64,000 nt of DNA from Geosiphon pyriformis (Eukaryota > Glomeromycota > Glomeromycetes > Archaeosporales > Geosiphonaceae): positions 119,357 to 183,356 of the forward strand of contig JAAOMT010000630.1 of NCBI GenBank assembly GCA_016748015.1, written 5' to 3'. The position numbers and the translations under genes were made by a program. Shown one piece after another: positions 46,207-64,000 of the stretch. The notes under the pieces were generated by a model. The model had not been told where the DNA came from. It did no database searches and saw only the letters and a list, made by a program, of their open reading frames with translations. The stretch's first letter is position 1. Each line of letters opens with the position of its first letter.

Positions 46207-47210
46207 TTATAAAATTAATATCAGATTTTTTCTTGGTTTTTTTTATATTTAAATTACTGTTTATATTAGCAGTTTTGTATTTAAATAAAAAAAGTTTCAA
46301 GATATTTAACTAAATAATAAAAAATAAATAATGATAGAAAATTTTTTTTAGAAATTATTATATTTTTTTAGAAATTTAAAATATAGAAAAGAAAAAAGTT
46401 TTATAAATATTATTAAAAAAAACAATTTTATTTTTAATAATATTGTTTTTAAATATAATAAATTTTTTTATTTTAAATTTAATAATTGTATATTATTATT
46501 AAAAATTTAATAATATATTTTAAATATAATAAAGTTTTTAATTTTAATAATATATTTAATTTTTAATATTTTAAAATTAAATTTTTATTTTATTGTAAAA
46601 TATATATAATTTTATGTAATATTGTTTTATGTTTTAATATTTTTTATTTTGTTAAAATATTAATATTTTTTTTTAAAATTACATATAATTTTTAATTTAA
46701 ATCAATTAAAATATTTAATTAAATGACTAGTTACATGTAGAAAATATGTAAATTATAACTATTTATAAGATTTTTAAATCTTATTATATTTAATAATTAA
46801 ATTAAAACGTAATATAAAAAAATTATTTAAATTACTTAAACTTTAACTTAAATTGCTAAAAAATTTTATTGATATAAAATTTTAAATAATTTATAATATT
46901 TAATTATATTTGTAATTAATGTAAATTATTTATATTAATTGATGTAGTAATTAAAAACATTATGTTAATAATAATTGATAATTAATATAATTGTAAAATA
47001 TTAATTAAAATTAAGTTAATAATAAAAATCAAAAATAATTTAAATAATTATAAGCTAAATTTTAATTAGTAATATTATTAACAATTTGGTTAACATGATA
47101 CATATCTTGTAAAGCACATTGGATTTTGCTTTGAGATACAACAAAAAGGCTAAAGAAATTTGAATAATAAGTCTTAAAGTGTTTATTATAAAATAATGTA
47201 GTTTTGATTG
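46207..47210. other. AT-rich spacer, no gene
   Basis: About 1 kb of very AT-rich DNA between element D and the gene block. A short TGACTAGTTACATGTAGAAAA stretch at about 46724 resembles the LINE 3' UTR. Otherwise nothing recognised. Confidence 0.6.
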
Positions 47211-47262
47211 GTGCGAGTGGCTAGTCACATGTAGACAATGCACTAAGCAAAAAAAAAATTAT
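47205..47262 (+). mobile_element. Possible LINE 3'-end remnant with A tail
   Basis: GTGGCTAGTCACATGTAGA...ATGCACTAAGC followed by ten A residues resembles the LINE 1 3' UTR near 18266-18300 (ACTAGTCATGTGTAAAGAATACATGATTTGCAC). Such short 3' stubs are typical dead-on-arrival LINE insertions. Only about 45 bp, so tentative. Confidence 0.35.
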
Positions 47263-47436
47263 TTAAAACAAGAAATTAATAATTTTGTTTGTCCGCATCT
47301 TCTCTTGAAGATAACCTTGGGTAGGAGCCACTGATCATCCGCCACAGGCTGTTTTAAATCATATAATCAAATTGTCTGAGTTAATTACTTTTGTTTTTAC
47401 AAGTTACCTTAGTTAATAAACTTATTTTCAAAAGCT

Positions 47437-49430
47437 ATGGATCCAAGCTTTTCTTTTGAAACTCTGGAAAATTCCATGGGAAATTTATCAAATCTCGATG
47501 TCCAAGGCATTGGGGAAATATATTTTGCCTTAACTGCTATGATTGAAACAGAAGAATTGAACACACAGAAAAAAGGATATAAAATTTTGAATAAGTTTAT
47601 TCATACAGAACAAGGGCGATTGTGTGTATTACAAAATATCGATCATTTGCAAATCCAAATATCAAAAACAGCAGTAACAACTTTAGCCCCCGCGAAGAAG
47701 GTAGCTTTTTTCAATTACAGTTTGAATCGTCCATTCAAATAATAATTAAGTCAATAAACTTCTATCACATTATGAACAAGGATCGTTTGCTTACAATTTT
47801 AAAAGTGATCAAACTTCTTCCCACAACGGATCTTCACATGATACCTGATTCTTTATCTGAAGTTATTTTAAGCACTAAAGAAGTAAACGCCAAAGCGCGT
47901 ATGATGGCCTATGAAGTTCTAGTTTTAATGGGAAATAAGATGAAAGAGGGTGGCGTTGTTGTCATGACAAAAATTCCAGAAGCAGATCCAGATACCCCTA
48001 ATGGTAACCGTCTAATAATAATTTTGCAATTGAGAAAGCACCCGTATCTAAGTGAAAAATTTTTGTCTCTTTTTTAGTGAATGCTTCAATTGATGAGTTT
48101 ATTTTTGGAATGGTAGTAGCTGGTTTAGCAGCCACCACCTCCCATATGATCAGTGCGACAATTACATCATTATCGAGACTGCTCTTCGAATTTAAGGGTA
48201 ATTATTATAGGACTTTAAATAACTCTGATAAAAATGTATCTAAAAAGCTGATATTTTACTTAAATTCGAAAAATAGAATCGCTTGACCAAAAATCAACCC
48301 ATCAACTTCTGGATACTATGGATAGATTTGTAAAACATCGAGACAGGGAAATAGTGAAATCTGCCCTGGGATTTATCAAAGTTGCTGTCATATCTCTCCC
48401 CGTTGAGACTGTCAGCCCTCATCTTCACCAGATTATTCCCGCTATTTTAACATGGTCTCGTGTGCATGCGAGTCATTTTAAAGCTAGGGTGAAACATATA
48501 TTTGAACGATTGCTAAGACGTTTTGACTATAATGTTCTCGTGAAACATACTCCTGAGGGAGATCAAAAATTTTTAATGAATATCCGCAAACAAAAAGAAC
48601 GAACAAAGCGAAAGAAAAAGAATGATACCCTTTTCAAGAAGAGTAAAAATCAAAAAGAAGAAAATTTAGTGGAGGATTTTCTGGGACTAAAACCAAAAAA
48701 GCCGGGCTTCAGCAATGCATATGAGGACGCTTTATTTGGGAGCGAGAGTGAATCTGAAACTTCTGAGGATGACGATTTGGGAGCCTCTCACCAGCAAAAA
48801 CATCAAAGAGGAAAAAAGAATATGAAAAATGCGAAAGGAGTTTGGATCAAAGAAGAAAGAGATATTCCAGTCGATTTTTTAGATAAAGATGCCGCCTTGC
48901 AGATTTTTTCTGTAAAACCTGAAAAGATTAAAGCACATGGCTCGAAAACAGCCAAAGTTCCTTTCAAAATATCATGGGATGGTAGAATTGTGATCAATGA
49001 TTCAAAGGAGGATCATGAAGTTCAGAAGCCGGATAGCCCCCATGACGATGTGGAAATGTTAGATACTGATAACCATTATATAGATGCCAAAGTGTCTAAC
49101 GAGGGATTTACGCGTGGGCAACATAACAAAATTAGCTTTAATCAACGACGGAATTCTGATAAGTTTAAGTCTGATCAAGTGGAACCGATCGATGCGGTAG
49201 CTATCCGAAACGCGAAAAACTTGAAGGCTGGCAACATCAAAATTAAAAAAGAAAAAAGAATCCCAGTGGGGCAAGAATACAAAGCTAAAAATGCGGATGG
49301 TGACATCAAAAGGAAAGGAAAGCCGGATCCATATGCTTATATACCATTAACAAGCATGTACCGAAAGGCTGGGCAAAAGGGTCCCAAAATTTCTTTAAAA
49401 TCAAAGGGAAAAGTTCAAAAAAGAAGATAG
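47437..49430 (+). CDS. RRP12: RRP12-like ribosome biogenesis protein, C-terminal part only
   Basis: Four exons, 47437-47700, 47781-48003, 48078-48197 and 48277-49430, joined in frame, give 586 residues. RRP12 is a HEAT/ARM-repeat karyopherin-like factor needed for maturation and export of pre-40S and pre-60S subunits. Recognised by QKKGYKILNKF, a block ending SEVILSTKEVN, the LSRLLFEFK block, VKSALGFIKVAV, then the basic tail with KRKKK, PVGQEYKAK and KRKGKPDPYAYIPL. Family members have about 1200-1300 residues, and this model corresponds to roughly the last 45 percent. The ATG at 47437 follows an in-frame TAG and only AT-rich DNA and repeats, so the 5' half is absent. It may be a translocated or broken gene, or part of a split gene. 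The reading frame is intact over 586 codons, which suggests recent truncation or retained function. Confidence 0.85.
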
Positions 49431-50332
49431 TTAAATTAAAATAATATTATTTAAAGTGCATTCGGTACATTAAGACACTGTTACATTAATATTTTTCAGA
49501 TTAAAACTCATCACCTGACTTTTAGATTTCAGATGATATGTAATAAATTCTTTTTTTGTAACGAAGGTTTACTTCCTTCAGCATTGTAAGTATTTTTATC
49601 AATTATGATGGTGATTGCAAATATGCATATCCCACGAAATACCAAACGCGAAGCGGGTGAAGAAATTTTCTGATCGGGCTAAAGGATACGAATATGGTAA
49701 TTTGATTCAAAATATGATGTTTTGACTTGCTGTTTTATTTTTTACAGCTTTTAGTGATTGAATTACAATGAAAGGAAGTAAGAAAAACCTATCGTTCTTT
49801 TTTTAAACTCTAGGAATTGAATTCGTATTTAGAGCATTTAAATGACATTTTTGATACTTCGTAAGTTTTCAAAGTAAAAATAGCATGATTTATTTGATCT
49901 TTGAAATTGAAATATAAATAGATGACAATAGTATTAAAAACTTTTTTTGAAAATCAGAAATTTAAATTTTTATTACATAATAAATGATTTGTGTGTTTTA
50001 AGACTAAACTTCAAATTATGAATAAATTGTTATATTATTTTTGTATTATTTTTTATTTTAATTCAACTTTTAGATTAAAAACGTTAACGTAAACAAAACT
50101 ATTTCCTATGATATTAAATTATAAATTCGATTCCTCAATTCAATATCTTACATTTCGTTAATACAAAAGGTTGAAATCTCAATATCTTTTCGATGCAAAT
50201 TAAAGTCAATATAAAATTTTACTGATTCAAATCTAATCAAAATTGTTGTTAAAATTTGAGAATGCAAGCTCTCGATGAATTTATTACTACTATACACCAA
50301 AATCCATTACTTATTTTAAGTCATAAATTTGT
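49431..50332. other. Intergenic region between convergent RRP12 and PRP8
   Basis: About 0.9 kb, shared 3' flank of two genes facing each other. Holds AT-rich UTR-like sequence. A less AT-rich patch near 49560-49690 reads as a short frame ending HIPRNTKREAGEEIF, not recognised and closed by stops. No RNA gene seen. Confidence 0.5.
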
Positions 50333-58450
<8,118 letters not shown>

Positions 58451-58706
58451 GACTTTAATCCCAGATACTAATAATAATTAAGCCGTATAGTTGGGAGAAA
58501 CAGAAAGAATGCCTCCAAATTCAGATCTAAGTTCCAGATCTACGCTTTGGTTAAAACTGAATTTGCTTAAGTTTGTTTTTCTTTGTGCAGTTTATTTTAT
58601 AAGCAAATTTCGTTTATATGCGTCACTGATTACGTAAGCAAGCTGATGGATCAAAATCTATTCGTAATATCCCCACCAATTTGAATTCCCAATTCGTCTT
58701 TACAGA
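58451..58706. promoter_or_regulatory. Bidirectional promoter PRP8 / RPN8
   Basis: 256 bp between divergent start codons, so both 5' UTRs and the promoters lie here. Contains a perfect palindrome TTACGTAA (58630-58637) next to GCGTCAC (58620-58626), both resembling bZIP half-sites. TTTTATAAG near 58589-58597 could act as a TATA-like box. Functional assignment is inference. Confidence 0.55.
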
Positions 58707-59989
58707 ATGCCAACAGCTAACACTACAATCTCACAAAATACTGCTGTGATAGTACATCCTTTAGTTCTATTGTCAGTTGTGGACCATTATAATCGAGTTG
58801 CCAAAAATACCAAAAAACGTGTAGTTGGTGTTCTCTTAGGTCAGAATAATGGAAAGACCGTAAACGTGGCTAATAGTTTTGCGGGTATGATTGACTTTCC
58901 AATTTAACATCTCAGGGCACTGATAACTCACGCAAATTTGGATATTTTGAATAACCTGAAATATTCTCTTTAAATTATGACATTCGAGAATCTTACTTTT
59001 TGATCTATTGGAATTTCATGCAGTTCCATTCGAGGAAGATGAAAAAGATCTTTCTGTCTGGTTTTTGGATCATAACTATGTAGAGGCAATGAATGATATG
59101 TTTAAAAAGGTTAATGGCATGTATCTTTTTCGTATACCGCTGTCGAAGTTGTTCTTTTTATTTAATCAACTAATCATTTCTTTTGTCTTAGCTCGGGAGA
59201 AAATGATTGGATGGTATCATAGTGGACCGAAGCTTCGGGCGTCCGATTTAGGTATTAATGAATTGTTCAAAAGGTATACGCCTAATCCAGTTTTGGTCAT
59301 TGTTGATGTCAAGCCAAAAGATATTGGAATACCAACAGATGCCTATTTTGCTATTGAGGAAATCAAAGATGTTAGTGTTAAAAGTTCTTCAGTTTTTACC
59401 ACTCATGGCGAATTTATTTACTAAAGTTCTTTTGATTTAAAATTAGGATGGAACAGCTACAACCAAAACCTTTATGCATGTACCATCACAAATCGAGGCG
59501 GAAGAAGCAGAAGAGATAGGGGTTGAACATCTTTTACGTGACATCAAAGATAACGCTGTTGGCACATTATCAACTCGTGTCACTGATCAGTTAAATTCAT
59601 TAAAAGGGCTGCAATCTCGTTTGGAAGAAATCCGTGAGTACCTCCAAAAAGTTGTCAACGGGAGCTTGCCAGTGAATCATCAAATCATATACAATCTTCA
59701 GGATATCTTTAATCTTCTGCCAAACCTTAATATCGGAGAAACTGTAAGATCCTTCTCTGTGAAAACAAATGATCAACTTTTGGTTATTTACTTATCTTCT
59801 TTGATTCGAGCCGTTATTGCTCTGCATAACCTCATCAATAATAAGATCGAGAATTTGAAGGGTGAGAGCGTGCAACAACTTGTAGAAGGAGAGAAAAAGG
59901 AGGATCAAAAGGATAAAGAAACGGGATCTCAAAAAGATGTCAAGGCAGAAGTCAAAGAAGAAAATGATTCAAAAGAGCCGAAAAAATAA
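58707..59989 (+). CDS. RPN8: 26S proteasome regulatory subunit RPN8 / PSMD7
   Basis: Structural subunit of the proteasome lid that pairs with the deubiquitinase RPN11. Four exons, 58707-58884, 59024-59116, 59192-59370 and 59447-59989, total 993 nt, 330 residues (about 324 in human). MPN domain at about residues 12-140: [64 protein letters not shown]. The JAMM HxH is absent (HSGP where active enzymes have HSHP), as usual for this catalytically inactive subunit. A helical C-terminal half follows ([46 protein letters not shown]), with a Lys/Glu-rich tail typical of the family. Intron 2 uses a GC donor. The start is the only ATG in frame with the conserved N-terminus. Confidence 0.96.
59117..59191 (+). 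other. RPN8: GC-AG intron in RPN8
   Basis: The exon ends GTTAATG and the intron begins GCATGT and ends TTGTCTTAG, 75 nt. The codon G|CT (Ala) restores [12 protein letters not shown] as in other RPN8. The nearby GT (GTATCT, four bases further in) would give the wrong frame. Confidence 0.75.
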
Positions 59990-61960
59990 TTTTCAATTTT
60001 AGCCCAATCTTTATTATATAATTTTCCTTTCAACAAAAACCTTAAATAAGTAATTTAGAGTGAATGTTTGAAATATATCCAACAATTTCAATAAAAAAAA
60101 ATGCCTAATTAAAAAATCCTAAAGCAAAAGATATTTAATTTTTACTATAATGCTTATATTATTTTTGGCTTTGTGGCTTTCCCATAACACAACACCATAA
60201 TAAAACCTTGTAATATTTTTTAAATTTTTAACTTATTATTTAGATATAAAAGTAATAAAAGCTTTTTTTTTAAATAATATACTAAAACAATTTCCAAGTT
60301 TTTACAATTATTATTAAAAGTTTTAATTTGGTTGTAAACGATAGCACTTTTTTTAATTTAAATAAAAACAAAAATAATATATTTATTAAAATAAAATACA
60401 ATTTAATATTGTTTAATGTAATTATTTTTGATTAATTATTATTTATTTAAAAACCAAAATTATTTTTTAATTAAAAAAACATTTAAATATTGTTTTTTAT
60501 TAAACTTTAATTAATAAATAAAAACAGCTTTACAAATTTTAAATATAGAATTATAAATTAATAAATTTTAACTTAATATTAAAAATTTATTAAATTTTAT
60601 AAAGAGTTATAATAATAAAAATAAAAACAAATTTAAAGTTACAATAAATTTTGCAATTTTAAAAACAGTAAAAAAATAATAATTTTAATATTTAAAAAAC
60701 TTTAAAATATAAATTATATATAAAAAAACTTAACATTATTTTTAATAACCAATTTTATATTAACACAATCTTAATTTAAACTATTTTAATTTTAATATTT
60801 AGCATTAAAGTAAAAATAATTTATTAAAAAATTTTTAATAATTTTTTACATATTATTAAAACCAATTGTGTTTTTTTAAAAAAAAACAGCTTAATTTTTA
60901 TTTTATAATTAAATAATATAATAACATAATTAAATAAAATTATATGTTAAAATGTAACTTGTTTGTTTTTAAAACTAATAAGAATTAATTAAAATTATTT
61001 ATATTAAATAATACAATCAAATATTATTTTGAAATAAAATTTACAAATATGTTATTATTTTTATTATTTAAAATAAAAGGTTTTATTTTTTAGTCTTTTG
61101 GTTTCAATTATTATTATTTTTAAGTTTAAAAACGTTTTTAATATTGTTATTATTAAAACTATTATTTTAAAAAAAAATCAAATTTAATAAAAAATCTTTA
61201 AATATTATTATTATTATAAGTATTAAAATCTAAATTATTGATATTTAATTGCAAAGTTATTTTTTAAAATTTATTAAAGCTTATATTTAAATTATTTACA
61301 AATTATTTTACTGGTTTTATATTATATGTTAAAGCTATTATTTTTTAATTTCTTATATAAAAATTAATTTGTTTATTGTTAATAATAGAGTTAAAAAAAA
61401 ATTCTTAAAATTTAAACTATAAAAATAATTTATTTGGATAAATTTTATGATTATGCTATTAATAATTTAATATTTAGATGATTGTTTTGTTTTTTGACAA
61501 AAATAAATTGGCTTTAAAAATATAATATGTATATGTTAGATAATAATATTGTAAATAATAAAAGATATCTGTAACAAATAATAATATTATTATAATTTGG
61601 TTAATTGTTTTATAAAAATTGCTAAATTTTAATATAAACTTTAAATGAGTATATTTGTTCTTTATAAATTACTTTATAAGTAAATTTAGCAAATTAAAAC
61701 TTTGAATTGCAAAAATAAAATCTATTTTTATTAAATTAAAAGATAAATTATTATTATTTTAATCCATTAACACATTGAAAAATAATGAAAAAAAAATCAA
61801 TAAAAAAAATCTCGTGTTACTTTTGCTGTGCACAAAACTGCACAACATCATCAGCATTGGCAAAGTTCAACTCAACTATACTTTGTCTTCCGCTTTCAAC
61901 GCACAATTTCGTCGTGATTTCGAGAACTTGCCATTTCTATTAACCAAAAAGTCGTGAAAG
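59990..61960. other. AT-rich intergenic region, RPN8 3' flank and VPS4 5' flank
   Basis: Nearly 2 kb of A/T-rich DNA without coding signal. The last about 150 bp (61810-61960) are less AT-rich and probably form the VPS4 promoter and 5' UTR. Confidence 0.6.

Positions 61961-64000
<2,040 letters not shown>

Noticed and set aside
49560-49690. Small gene between RRP12 and PRP8
   Set aside because: The less AT-rich patch has only short frames closed by stops and no recognisable motif. It is more likely 3' flank or an old remnant.

Overview
The window is eukaryotic and very AT-rich, and it looks like nuclear DNA of an arbuscular mycorrhizal fungus (Glomeromycotina, Rhizophagus-like). The evidence is short GT-AG introns (about 70-110 nt, with a few longer), fungal-type housekeeping proteins, and LINE and Ty3-like ORFs of the kind I recall as abundant in Rhizophagus genomes. 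The assignment rests on recognition, not on a search.

The layout is two-part. Positions 1-47,262 are a repeat graveyard. All LTR retroelements here lie on the minus strand except one lone inverted LTR, and both LINEs lie on the plus strand. I distinguish four LTR families by terminal sequence and by an internal tandem array: A (1 truncated element, 722-7065, plus an inverted lone LTR at 9330-10175), B (LTR at 1-721; gag-only deletion derivative at 30495-33645), C/D (truncated C at 33646-37567; full-length D at 38456-46206) and E (full-length, 20533-30494). A and E carry a dUTPase domain in pol between protease and reverse transcriptase. LINE 1 (11636-18379) is full length with a poly-A tail and a target-site duplication. 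LINE 2 (about 18746-20532) is cut off by the LTR of E. Purely AT-rich spacers fill the rest. None of the elements looks autonomous. Stop codons fall where Trp, Gln or Arg is expected, and catalytic Asp/Glu codons repeatedly read Asn/Lys, which is a C-to-T/G-to-A transition signature.

Positions 47,437-64,000 are a compact gene block. It holds the 3' part of RRP12 (+, ribosome biogenesis, 5' half absent), PRP8 (-, complete, spliceosome core), RPN8/PSMD7 (+, complete, 26S proteasome lid) and VPS4 (+, ESCRT AAA ATPase, running off the right edge). PRP8 and RPN8 are divergent and share a 256-bp promoter. PRP8 needs a 2-nucleotide microexon to restore its most conserved reading frame, and one RPN8 intron needs a GC donor. 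The genes have unrelated core functions. No pathway-like cluster is evident.

Exon borders and element ends below were read by eye from splice and terminal motifs. They are internally consistent in frame, but no alignment or transcript data were available.
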